Source: an uncultured Pelagibacteraceae bacterium (GTDB taxonomy: Bacteria; Pseudomonadota; Alphaproteobacteria; Pelagibacterales; Pelagibacteraceae). Taken from it: a stretch of 46,355 nt of DNA. The stretch is from positions 1 to 46,355 of the forward strand of contig CACNYF010000005.1 in NCBI GenBank assembly GCA_902624535.1, given 5' to 3'. Position numbers and translations under genes: made by a program. Positions 24,747 through 32,330 of the stretch are shown piece after piece (the stretch's first letter is position 1; each line of letters starts with the position of its first letter). The notes beneath the pieces were generated by a model, which worked only from the letters and a program-made list of their open reading frames with translations, did not search any database and was not told the DNA's origin.

Positions 24747-25963
24747 TAAATGTCATCAGCTAATCTGACACCACAAAACTGCCAAGTATCACTTGGGTAA
24801 AAGAAATTTCTATAAGATGCTCTGATATGATTGATAGATGTAGAATGTGAGCCGCCTTTTAAGACAAACTGATTGCACATAAACTTATTATTATATTCTC
24901 CTAAATTTCCTTCATATGGTTTGTATTTTTTATAAGGCGTATAATTACTGCTTGACCAAACCCATAAATTTCCATAAGCGCTGTTTGCTTTTTCTTCAAC
25001 TTCATGAAAAATCTTATTTTCTAAAAAATTACCTCTTTTATCAGATTGTTTTAAGAAATACTCTAATTCAAATTCGGTTGGCAATCTTTTATTTTTATAT
25101 CTTGCAAAAGCATCTGCTTCATAGAAACTTATATGAGAAACTGGCTTTTCATTATCAATTTTTTTTACACCGTTTAATGTAAAATAATTATTGCTATCTA
25201 TCCAATACATTGGTCTTTCTAATTTATTATTATTTACAAAGTCCCATCCATCAGACAGCCAATACTCATGGTTTTTATATCCGCCATCATTAATAAATTC
25301 TTTCCACTCTCCATTTGTAACAAATGAATATATTTTAAAAGGATCTAATTGTGTTTCTGATACTGGTAATTCGTTATCATAACAAAAAATATCTTCGTTA
25401 TTTCCATATTTAAATTTTTTAGTATTTCCTAATGTCAATTCATTTTTTTCTTTTGCATTTGGTTTATCATCGTTATAATTATAAGTTGGCATCAATGGAT
25501 TGTTGTAAAAAATATTTTTAATATCCATTAACATTAATTCTTGATGCTGTTGTTCATGATTTGAACCTAGCTCAACTAAAAATGATATCCTATTATTTTT
25601 TGTCCTTTGTAAAAAATCAATAATATTTTCAGTTACATAATGTCTGTAATTAACGACATCTTTTAAAATGGGTCTATTTAGTGAACCTCTCTTATTTCGA
25701 GGGTTGTACTCACCTACTGAATTATAATAAGAATTAAATATATAATTATAATCCTTATTAAAAGGTTTGTAACTTTCATCCAATTCAGACAAGATGAATT
25801 TTTCGAAGAACCATGTGGTGTGACCAAGATGCCACTTAAGTGGGCTAACATTTTTGCTTGGCTGTATGACCATATCCTCAGCCTCTAAGTTCTCACAGAG
25901 GGATAGAGTTTGTTGTCTAGTTTTGGAGAATAATTCCGTAATTTGAGATAATTTATTTTCCAT
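24746..25963 (-). CDS. egtB: EgtB-like sulfoxide synthase (ergothioneine biosynthesis)
   Basis: A 405-residue two-domain protein: an N-terminal DinB-like domain and, from about residue 190, a formylglycine-generating-enzyme-like domain ending in GGSHSTSINHIRASYR and FCGVRLADD. The three iron ligands are recognisable: His48 (KWHLGHTTW) and His136/His140 (SNHEQQHQE). EgtB joins hercynine to cysteine or gamma-glutamylcysteine through a sulfoxide, with O2. No egtA, egtC or egtE lies in the window, which suggests a cysteine-using EgtB and an unlinked or replaced C-S lyase. It is the first gene of the long minus-strand run, divergent from metF. Confidence 0.88.
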   Translation of the reverse strand: MENKLSQITELFSKTRQQTLSLCENLEAEDMVIQPSKNVSPLKWHLGHTTWFFEKFILSELDESYKPFNKDYNYIFNSYYNSVGEYNPRNKRGSLNRPILKDVVNYRHYVTENIIDFLQRTKNNRISFLVELGSNHEQQHQELMLMDIKNIFYNNPLMPTYNYNDDKPNAKEKNELTLGNTKKFKYGNNEDIFCYDNELPVSETQLDPFKIYSFVTNGEWKEFINDGGYKNHEYWLSDGWDFVNNNKLERPMYWIDSNNYFTLNGVKKIDNEKPVSHISFYEADAFARYKNKRLPTEFELEYFLKQSDKRGNFLENKIFHEVEEKANSAYGNLWVWSSSNYTPYKKYKPYEGNLGEYNNKFMCNQFVLKGGSHSTSINHIRASYRNFFYPSDTWQFCGVRLADDI

Positions 25964-25968
25964 AACTA

Positions 25969-25997
25969 AATCTAATTAAATTTTAAGATCATGACAA
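25969..25997 (-). promoter_or_regulatory. Possible egtB promoter
   Basis: In the 104-bp divergent gap 25964-26067 the minus strand has TTGTCA (25992-25997) and TAGATT (25969-25974) spaced by 17 bp. The -10 lies 5 nt from the egtB ATG, which would give an almost leaderless mRNA. AT-rich sequence makes chance matches common. I see no convincing promoter for metF on the other strand and no recognisable riboswitch in this gap. Confidence 0.3.
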
Positions 25998-26067
25998 TGG
26001 GTTACAGTGTGTTCAGCTATTTAATATTTTTATAGACACGGAATGTAAAATAATTAAGAATTTAATT

Positions 26068-26796
26068 ATGAATTTTTCTTTAGAAATAGGTCCAAAAACT
26101 GATTTAAACACGTTACCTAAGGTAAAAGATGTTTATGTTACAATGCTACCTGGAGGTGATTATAAAGAGACCGCTCAACAGTCTGGAGAGTTAGTTAAAG
26201 AGGGATTTAATCCAGTTCCTCACTTCCCAGCAAGGTCAATAAATGACGAAAATCAGCTGAAAGATTATGTTTCTAGATGTAAAGATTTGGGTGTTAAGCA
26301 GGTCTTGGTGATAGGTGGAAGTCGTGAACCTATCGGAAAATTTGATAGCTCTTATCAAATGTTAGAGACAGGATTTTTTGACGGTATCAAGATTGGAATT
26401 GCTGGACATCCCGAGGGGAGTCCTGATATATCCGACTCTGATTTAGAAAAAGCTATGATAGATAAAAAGCCTTATGCTGATTATATAGTTACACAGTGGC
26501 TAATGGACACTCAGCCTATTATAGATTTTATCTCAAAACAATCGATACCAGTTCATGTTGGAATAACTGGGCCAATGAAAATATCTAGCTTAATTAAATT
26601 TGCTAATATTGTAGGGGCAAAAAATTCCATTAACTTTCTTAAATCTAATTTTAGTAAGGCGTTAGATTTATTGAAACCTAAAGACCCTAATGATTTAATT
26701 GGGAAAGTTAAATCGCATACTGATTATTTCCACATTTATACATTCGGCGGCTTGAAGGAAACTAACAAGTGGTTGAAGGAGAATAACTATGTCTAA
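26068..26796 (+). CDS. Short methylenetetrahydrofolate reductase (MetF-like)
   Basis: A 242-residue TIM-barrel protein of the MTHFR family: an N-terminal FSLEIGPKTD (the SFE-type start), VPHFPARSI, VLVIGGSREPIG, GIKIGIAGHPEGSPD and ADYIVTQWLMDTQPIIDF, all in family order. It is about 50 residues shorter than E. coli MetF. It overlaps the GcvT-fold gene by 8 bp, so the two proteins are made together. The pairing suggests that it oxidises 5-methyl-THF produced by the neighbour to methylene-THF, as MetF does next to O-demethylases. Direction and cofactor are inferred. Confidence 0.85.
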   Translation: MNFSLEIGPKTDLNTLPKVKDVYVTMLPGGDYKETAQQSGELVKEGFNPVPHFPARSINDENQLKDYVSRCKDLGVKQVLVIGGSREPIGKFDSSYQMLETGFFDGIKIGIAGHPEGSPDISDSDLEKAMIDKKPYADYIVTQWLMDTQPIIDFISKQSIPVHVGITGPMKISSLIKFANIVGAKNSINFLKSNFSKALDLLKPKDPNDLIGKVKSHTDYFHIYTFGGLKETNKWLKENNYV

Positions 26797-28147
26797 TGAA
26801 TTTGACTATAGTAAAGCAAGACATGCAACATCAGTAGATCAGTCTGATAGAAAAGTACCATACAATTTGAGACAAAGCGGACCTACTAAAGTTGAGATGC
26901 TAATATCAACAAGAGTAAGGAAATCGCCATACTGGCATTTATCTATGAAAGCTGGATGTTGGAGGGCAACAGTCTATAACAGAATTTATCATCCAAGAGG
27001 TTATGTTAAACCTGAAGATGGTGGAGCAATGGTTGAGTACGAAGCAATTAAAAACCACGTAACAATGTGGAATGTTGCAGTTGAAAGACAAATACAAGTT
27101 AAAGGACCAGATGCAGAAAAGTTTGTAGATTATGTAATTACAAGAGATGCTACTAAAATCTCTCCGATGAGAGCAAGATACGTAATTTTGTGTAACGCTT
27201 ATGGAGGGGTGTTAAATGATCCTATACTTTTAAGAATTTCTAAAGATGAATTTTGGTTTAGTTTATCTGACAGTGATATTGGATTATATCTTCAAGGAGT
27301 TAACGCAGATGAAAGATTTAATGTTCAGATTAATGAAATAGATGCTTGTCCAGTTCAAATACAAGGTCCAAAATCAAAAGCATTGATGAAAGACCTTTGT
27401 GGAGATCAAGTTGATTTTGATAATATGCCTTTTTATGGTTTAGCATCTGCAAAAGTTGGTGGAAGAAGTTGTATTATTTCACAATCTGGATTTTCTGGAG
27501 AAGCTGGTTATGAAATATATTTAAGAGAAGCTACTTTGTATGCTGAAGATATGTGGAATACAGTATTAGAAGCTGGAAAAAAACACAATCTTATGGTCAT
27601 TGCTCCTGCTCACCATAGAAGAATTCAAGCAGGTATTCTTTCGTGGGGACAAGATATGGATAACGAGCACAACCCATTTCAGTGTAATTTAGGTTATCAA
27701 GTTTCATTATCTGGTAAAGGAGAATGGAATAAAACAACTGATTATGTTGGCAAAAAAGCATTAGAAAAAATGAAAGCAGATATAAAAGCAGGCCATAAAC
27801 CTTATAAACTTCAATTAGTGGGATTAGAGTTAGGTGGAAAACCTATTGAGGAATATGCGCCAGACTTTTGGTTAATCTCTGATGAAAATGGAGGAGAGCC
27901 AGTAGGTTTTATAACATCTCCTTGGTATCACCCTGAAAAAAAACAAAATATAGCGATGGGTTATGTGCCATTTGATGGAACACTTAATGCTAATGGTTTT
28001 CCTAAAGGTAAAGTTGGATCAAAGTTTAAAGTTCATTTACCAGAAAAATATTCTGAAAAAGCTGGTGAACCTGTAAATGCAGTTGTAGTAGACATTCCAT
28101 TTACAGAGTCCTACAACGCCAATACAAGAGAGGTTGTGAGCGGATAA
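26789..28147 (+). CDS. GcvT-fold THF-dependent methyl/aminomethyl transferase
   Basis: A 452-residue GcvT family protein with an N-terminal extension of about 60 residues. Core signals are NHVTMWNVAVERQIQVKGPDAEKFVDYVITRD, ISQSGFSGEAGYEIYLREA, HHRRIQAGILSWGQDMD, FQCNLGYQVSL and the C-terminal domain ending PFTESYNANTREVV. Length and order resemble stand-alone demethylases of this fold (LigM, DmdA) rather than the glycine-cleavage T protein, and no gcvH or gcvP is near. Overlap with metF points to 5-methyl-THF as product. The methyl donor is unknown: DMSP, a methoxy aromatic or a methylated amine are all possible. It is too long (452 against about 370) to be called DmdA. Confidence 0.8.
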   Translation: MSNEFDYSKARHATSVDQSDRKVPYNLRQSGPTKVEMLISTRVRKSPYWHLSMKAGCWRATVYNRIYHPRGYVKPEDGGAMVEYEAIKNHVTMWNVAVERQIQVKGPDAEKFVDYVITRDATKISPMRARYVILCNAYGGVLNDPILLRISKDEFWFSLSDSDIGLYLQGVNADERFNVQINEIDACPVQIQGPKSKALMKDLCGDQVDFDNMPFYGLASAKVGGRSCIISQSGFSGEAGYEIYLREATLYAEDMWNTVLEAGKKHNLMVIAPAHHRRIQAGILSWGQDMDNEHNPFQCNLGYQVSLSGKGEWNKTTDYVGKKALEKMKADIKAGHKPYKLQLVGLELGGKPIEEYAPDFWLISDENGGEPVGFITSPWYHPEKKQNIAMGYVPFDGTLNANGFPKGKVGSKFKVHLPEKYSEKAGEPVNAVVVDIPFTESYNANTREVVSG

Positions 28148-28154
28148 AGAATTT

Positions 28155-28176
28155 TAGGGGGGATTTATCCCCCCTA
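28155..28176 (+). terminator. Strong GC hairpin after the MetF/GcvT operon
   Basis: Perfect inverted repeat TAGGGGGGAT / ATCCCCCCTA (28155-28164 and 28167-28176) starting 8 nt after the stop codon, followed by TTTATG and, after a short purine stretch, a run of seven T at 28191-28197. The six G:C pairs are striking in this AT-rich genome. It is the clearest terminator-like structure in the window, although the T-run is displaced. Confidence 0.7.
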
Positions 28177-28179
28177 TTT

Positions 28180-28287
28180 ATGACAAAAACTTTTTTTATA
28201 GTAGTTTGCATTATAATCGCTATTGCACTAATAATATTTCCGTTAATCGTTTCTTATAAGGCACAAAAAAAAAATAAAGATAATTAA
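28180..28287 (+). CDS. 35-aa single-helix membrane peptide
   Basis: A short ORF, ATG at 28180, encodes MTKTFFIVVCIIIAIALII, a single strongly hydrophobic helix followed by a basic tail (KAQKKNKDN). Its stop overlaps the start of the Yip1-like gene by 1 nt (TAATG), which supports a real coupled gene. Against it: the start is 3 nt after the terminator-like hairpin and there is no Shine-Dalgarno. It could be a genuine small membrane protein whose translation feeds the downstream gene. Confidence 0.5.
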   Translation: MTKTFFIVVCIIIAIALIIFPLIVSYKAQKKNKDN

Positions 28288-28832
28288 TGTTTGCACAGTT
28301 TCTAGATATTGTTTTTAAATCATTAAAACTTGATAAAACTCTATATAGAACTCCAAGATATTACGGAGAGGCTGGAATTTATTTTGCAATTCTAATTATG
28401 ATTTTAGATGGGGTTGCTGGCGCTATTGCAGCGAATACGATTGTAAAAACTTCTGTTGGTATATCTGGTTTAACAGCTTTATTAACTTGGTTAGTATGGG
28501 CAATTTTTATATTTGTCATTGGAGTTAAAATTTTTCCTGATAAAGATAGAAAAATTCCATTTAAAAGAGTTCTTATAGCAGTCGGGTACGCACACGCTCC
28601 AGGACTAATAAGATTTTTTGCTGTCACGCCTGAATTGGTACTTTTAATTATTTTTCTTACTCAATTTTGGATTTTTGCTTCATTGATTATAGCAACAAGA
28701 CATATTTTAAATTTAAAATCTAATTTAAAGGCATTTGGTATTGTTTTTTTGTCGTTTCTAATAATCTCTTTTTTAACAATTTCTTTTGTAATGACAAAAA
28801 TAAATTCATTACCAATAAGTACAAATATTTAA
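28287..28832 (+). CDS. Yip1-family membrane protein
   Basis: A 181-residue protein with about five hydrophobic helices. It starts near YRTPRYYGEAGIYFAILIMIL, has GLTALLTWLVWAIFIFVIGVKIFPDK, and AVGYAHAPGLIRFF, the conserved loop of bacterial Yip1 (PF04893) proteins. An inner-membrane location is expected; function is unknown. Translation is probably coupled to the upstream 35-codon ORF. It is convergent with the CxxC small-protein gene, overlapping it by 4 bp. Confidence 0.75.
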   Translation: MFAQFLDIVFKSLKLDKTLYRTPRYYGEAGIYFAILIMILDGVAGAIAANTIVKTSVGISGLTALLTWLVWAIFIFVIGVKIFPDKDRKIPFKRVLIAVGYAHAPGLIRFFAVTPELVLLIIFLTQFWIFASLIIATRHILNLKSNLKAFGIVFLSFLIISFLTISFVMTKINSLPISTNI

Positions 28833-28996
28833 AGTGGAAATAAAGTTTTCGATGTTCTACAGGAATTACAAAGTTTATATCCCGTGAGTATTAAATTTTG
28901 AGTTACTGTCTCATCTTCTTTTTTACATTCATCACAAATATCATTTAATTCATTATAATCTAATTTTTCTGATTTATAGTCAAAGTTATTAGTCAT
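28829..28996 (-). CDS. 55-aa double-CxxC (zinc-ribbon-like) protein
   Basis: A 55-codon ORF with CDEC (Cys21/Cys24) and CNSC (Cys43/Cys46) separated by 18 residues, the spacing of a minimal zinc ribbon or rubredoxin-like knuckle. No signal peptide or membrane segment. Its ATG lies inside the 3' end of the DUF3726 gene (8-bp overlap, another frame), so it looks like the fourth gene of that operon. I do not recognise the family. The paired CxxC motifs plus operon-style overlap make it much more likely than chance. Confidence 0.7.
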   Translation of the reverse strand: MTNNFDYKSEKLDYNELNDICDECKKEDETVTQNLILTGYKLCNSCRTSKTLFPL

Positions 28997-29597
28997 TATC
29001 TGTTAATCCTGCTCCAGCTGTTTTTTGTTTTAATTCATCTGTTTCTTCCACAAATGTGTTTTCAGATAATTTTGTTAACTCTTTCCAATCTTCTTCAGAA
29101 AAATTATTCTTATTTTCTAAGAATTGAATTTTAATTAAATCAGCTTTTTCTACAACCTCACTACTTAAATAATTTGAATAAATTGATTGATTGAAATTTA
29201 ATAAAAATTCTTTTTGATCTATTTTTAAAAAAATTCTCTTTCCTGTTATTTCAGAAGCTCTACTTACAAACGGCAAAAATATCAACGGGAAAGCCATTTT
29301 TTCTATTTCTATATCATTTAGTTCTTGAATAGAGATAGATTGATCAAAAAAACTTAATCCGAGTTTAATTGGGCAGTAAAAGTTTTGAGGTCTGTTGCTT
29401 TTGTTAAAAGATTGGCAATTTTCAAACTTTTCATTATTAAAAATCTTAAAATATTGATTTATGTGTTTTATTCCTGGTAATCCAAATAACTCTAGTTGTT
29501 TAATGTTCTTTCCTATTTCTTCTGCAACTCCCCAGGAGAAGCCTTTTGCTTTAGTTGAGCGTTTAATAATTGTCTCAATTTCACTATAACTTCTCAT
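28989..29597 (-). CDS. DUF3726 family protein
   Basis: A 202-residue protein starting RSYSEIETIIKRSTKAKGFSWGVAEEIG, the DUF3726 N-terminal helix pair (usually SLxEIExLxxKAARGAGxxWGLAEEAG), followed by LFGLPGI. The rest has mixed alpha/beta propensity and a C-terminal acidic stretch ending TAGAGLTDND. Function unknown in the family. It lies 8 bp after the 550-residue gene and overlaps the 55-aa zinc-ribbon-like gene by 8 bp. Confidence 0.7.
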   Translation of the reverse strand: MRSYSEIETIIKRSTKAKGFSWGVAEEIGKNIKQLELFGLPGIKHINQYFKIFNNEKFENCQSFNKSNRPQNFYCPIKLGLSFFDQSISIQELNDIEIEKMAFPLIFLPFVSRASEITGKRIFLKIDQKEFLLNFNQSIYSNYLSSEVVEKADLIKIQFLENKNNFSEEDWKELTKLSENTFVEETDELKQKTAGAGLTDND

Positions 29598-29605
29598 TAA
29601 TTACT

Positions 29606-31258
29606 TTAGTTATATATCCAATATTGATTAAATGAATTAAGTTCGTTTGGTAATGGAGCTCCCTGAAACATACAAATCCTTAACCATTTATCAGATCTTG
29701 GATCAAACTTAACCGCCCCAAAAAAAGATAGTTTAAGTCTTAACATGTCAATAGGAATTAATTTTGACCCAATGGTGTTATCTTGAATTTCAGAATAAGG
29801 GTATTTTTCTGTTATAAACACTCTTCTTACAATATGTCTTAAATCATTATTCTGAACTAGAAAATTACCAACCTTTAAGCTGTTTTTTAAAGTAAAAATA
29901 GTTTCATAAAGTCTTTTAATATCTCTTGCAATTGCTGTGGGCTGCTCGAGTTCTGAACCATTATCTTCAAACCGATCTCCAATCCTTGGTTCTTCTTTAT
30001 TTTTTGATATGAACCAAAATTTTTTATTATTTTCATTTTTTGAAAAATCAATTTTTAAAATATCTGAATAATTTTTCTCAATTATTTCTCTTAGGTCATT
30101 TATAGTTCTGTCTACAGGTATATTAAAACTACTATCCTCGTCTGAACTCATTTGAGAAATTAAAGGATCAGTTATTTCATTATAAGGCTCCATCATTATA
30201 GAAACCAAATACTCTACTCCTTCTTCAGATAAATTTTCCTCTGCCCAGTTATATAATTTATCAAATATATAAAAATTTGATTTATCAATATTATCTTTCA
30301 AATAATTGATTAAATTTTGTAAATCATTAATTAAATTTTCAATTTTTTTCTTTTGATATTCACTATCAGTATTCCATGATGTTACATTTTTTAAAGATTT
30401 TGTTAAACAGTTGTAAAAAATTTTAAACTCTTCTTCTGATACTTTTTCTATTTCTCTTATTTTTTTTAAAGCTGTCTCTTTAGCTAAAATCCAATTATTT
30501 AACAATGAAGGATGGTTAACAATAAATGGTGCCATTCCTAATCCAGTTGAATTTCCAATTCCTAAATTTCTGCAAATATTCAAGTCTAATTCTACAGCGT
30601 CTTTAGGATTTTTATGTTTTGCTATATGATTGACTTGATCGAAAGTGAATTGTCTTACAAGGTAAACCAACATCATTTCCAATCTAAAAGGACCATTTAT
30701 TTCATCTCTATTTTTAATTCTAAACCTGTCTGCCAATCCAAATTTTCCTGAGCCATATACTGCAGTTGTTCTGTACAAATATCCAACTTTTGAAAGCTCA
30801 TTAGTATTTGGCTGGATACCTTTTGATAAACACTCAACCACATAATTAAATGCTCTAACTGATCTATTGGCTCTTGAGAGAGTTAGTTCTTTATAAGAAA
30901 GTCTCCCTACTTCTTGTTTAGGGACATTTTGAGAAAGTCTATCAATATCAATTTTTGAAGGAATGCCATCATACAAAGCAAATGCAGCATCCCATTTAGT
31001 TGCTATTACTCTATCAGATCTTTCCTCATCTTTAAGCTCATTAGCAAAACAAACTAGAGAATATGTTTTTTTATCTTTCGAAAATGAATAAATAGCAACT
31101 CCATATCCCCTATCATTCAAGTCAAAAAAATCTCTTTTATAATTCCAATCTTTGAACTCATTTAAAAATGATCTTAGAAAAGATAATTTAGATTGATGAA
31201 ATGAACCAAGTCTAGAAAGTTTCATTACAATTTTAGGATCTCTTAGTGGAACTTGCAT
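29606..31258 (-). CDS. Conserved-looking 550-aa protein of unknown function
   Basis: A 550-residue soluble protein with no signal peptide or membrane helix. I do not recognise it. Visible features: an N-terminal alpha/beta part (residues 1-110, DRGYGVAIYSFSKDKKTYSLVCF), a basic helix-rich part with LYRTTAVYGSGKFGLADRF (about 165-185), LGIGNSTGLGMAPFIVNHP (about 230), a probable coiled coil rich in Lys/Glu/Leu around 285-345, an acidic loop SSDEDSSF, and a C-terminal region with MLRLKLSFFGAVKFDP. No P-loop or obvious catalytic triad. ATG overlaps the M19-like stop by 1 nt, so it is translationally coupled to it. Confidence 0.8.
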   Translation of the reverse strand: MQVPLRDPKIVMKLSRLGSFHQSKLSFLRSFLNEFKDWNYKRDFFDLNDRGYGVAIYSFSKDKKTYSLVCFANELKDEERSDRVIATKWDAAFALYDGIPSKIDIDRLSQNVPKQEVGRLSYKELTLSRANRSVRAFNYVVECLSKGIQPNTNELSKVGYLYRTTAVYGSGKFGLADRFRIKNRDEINGPFRLEMMLVYLVRQFTFDQVNHIAKHKNPKDAVELDLNICRNLGIGNSTGLGMAPFIVNHPSLLNNWILAKETALKKIREIEKVSEEEFKIFYNCLTKSLKNVTSWNTDSEYQKKKIENLINDLQNLINYLKDNIDKSNFYIFDKLYNWAEENLSEEGVEYLVSIMMEPYNEITDPLISQMSSDEDSSFNIPVDRTINDLREIIEKNYSDILKIDFSKNENNKKFWFISKNKEEPRIGDRFEDNGSELEQPTAIARDIKRLYETIFTLKNSLKVGNFLVQNNDLRHIVRRVFITEKYPYSEIQDNTIGSKLIPIDMLRLKLSFFGAVKFDPRSDKWLRICMFQGAPLPNELNSFNQYWIYN

Positions 31259-32226
31259 TAATTAATTCCTTTATAAAAATTAAACCAGTTATTGCCAAGT
31301 ATCTTATTTATCTCATCTTCTTGAAAACCTTTATTTTTTAGTTCTGCATTTATATTATCAAATCCTCTTGCATCCAAAAACCAATCTGGTTGTTTTGGAA
31401 AACCAGGTTTATCTTTACTGCCTTCACCAAAATTTTTTGATTTTGACCATGTTCCATTTCTCATCCACTCAACTACACTATCTGGTTGGTTCAAACATAA
31501 GTCTGATCCTATACCAACATTATTAATACCCATAATTTCAACTGTTCTTGCAACCATTTCACAAAAACTTTCTATTTTACAATTCGTTCCACCTTTTAAA
31601 TGGTGAGCATATAATGATAAACCTAACATTCCACCACTTGCAGATAAAACTTTTAATAATTCTGTAGATTTATTTCTTTTAGCCTCAAACCAAAAAGTTG
31701 GATTTGCATGAGTAATCGCAATAGGTTTTTGACTAATTTCAATTGCATCAAGTGTACTTTTCTCTGCTGAATGAGACATATCAACAACGATACCCACTCT
31801 ATTCATTTCTTTAATAGCCTCTTTTCCAAAATTAGTAACTCCGCTATCATTTTTTTCATAACAACCAGTAGCTAATAATGATTGGTTGTTATAAGTTAAT
31901 TGCATAAATCGACAACCTTGTGAGTGAACTTTTTCTATAAGACCTATGTCATCTTCAATTGGAGAACAATTTTGAAATCCAAAAAAAATAGCAGTTTTGT
32001 TTTCTTCTTTTGCTTTTGTAATATCATTGTAGTTATTGCCTAGAAATATAAGATCTTTATTTTCTTCGAAATGTTTATTCCACTCTTGTATTCTTTGTTG
32101 TAATTCATCATAGTCTTCATGATAAACTAACGTTACATGAACTGCATTTAATCCAGCTTTATTATTTATTTCAAAGATTTCTCTAGACCATTTACAATAT
32201 TGAAGATTATCAATTCGATAATTCAT
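31258..32226 (-). CDS. M19 (renal dipeptidase-like) family protein lacking canonical metal ligands
   Basis: A 322-residue TIM-barrel protein of peptidase family M19. The second half is clear: RVGIVVDMSHSAEKSTLDAIEIS (His153), PIAITHANP (His174), GINNVGIGSDLCL and the C-terminal GNNWFNFYKG. The first-metal motif DGHxD is replaced by IDNLQY near residue 5, and the bridging Glu is Gln86 (FFGFQNCSPI). With at most the two histidines left of the five metal ligands, dipeptidase activity with a binuclear zinc site is doubtful. No signal peptide, so cytoplasmic. It is first in a four-gene coupled operon with an unknown, DUF3726 and a small zinc-ribbon-like gene. Confidence 0.82.
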   Translation of the reverse strand: MNYRIDNLQYCKWSREIFEINNKAGLNAVHVTLVYHEDYDELQQRIQEWNKHFEENKDLIFLGNNYNDITKAKEENKTAIFFGFQNCSPIEDDIGLIEKVHSQGCRFMQLTYNNQSLLATGCYEKNDSGVTNFGKEAIKEMNRVGIVVDMSHSAEKSTLDAIEISQKPIAITHANPTFWFEAKRNKSTELLKVLSASGGMLGLSLYAHHLKGGTNCKIESFCEMVARTVEIMGINNVGIGSDLCLNQPDSVVEWMRNGTWSKSKNFGEGSKDKPGFPKQPDWFLDARGFDNINAELKNKGFQEDEINKILGNNWFNFYKGIN

Positions 32227-32289
32227 ATTTGATATACACTATTATTATTATTATGATTGTCACTAACTTAAACTGTCCTTAGCTAAAAA

Positions 32290-32318
32290 TTGCAATTTAA
32301 AGGAAAAATCTGTAAATT
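32290..32318 (+). promoter_or_regulatory. Possible purE promoter
   Basis: In the 104-bp divergent gap between the M19-like gene and purE, TTGCAA (32290-32295) and TAAATT (32313-32318) are 17 bp apart. The -10 is 12 nt from the purE ATG, so the leader would be only a few nt. The gap also holds a short TTA/TAT run at 32241-32253. Chance matches are likely in such AT-rich DNA. Confidence 0.3.
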
Positions 32319-32330
32319 GATATTAGTTTC

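Noticed and set aside
26068..26796. Frameshifted or truncated metF pseudogene
   Set aside because: Family motifs run in order to the end, the frame is intact, and the next gene overlaps it in operon style.
26789..28147. DMSP demethylase DmdA
   Set aside because: Too long, N-terminally extended and paired with metF; without a phylogeny only the GcvT fold can be stated.
32241..32253. TTA/TAT microrepeat between the M19-like gene and purE
   Set aside because: Four short units in AT-rich intergenic DNA; not evidence of a functional repeat.
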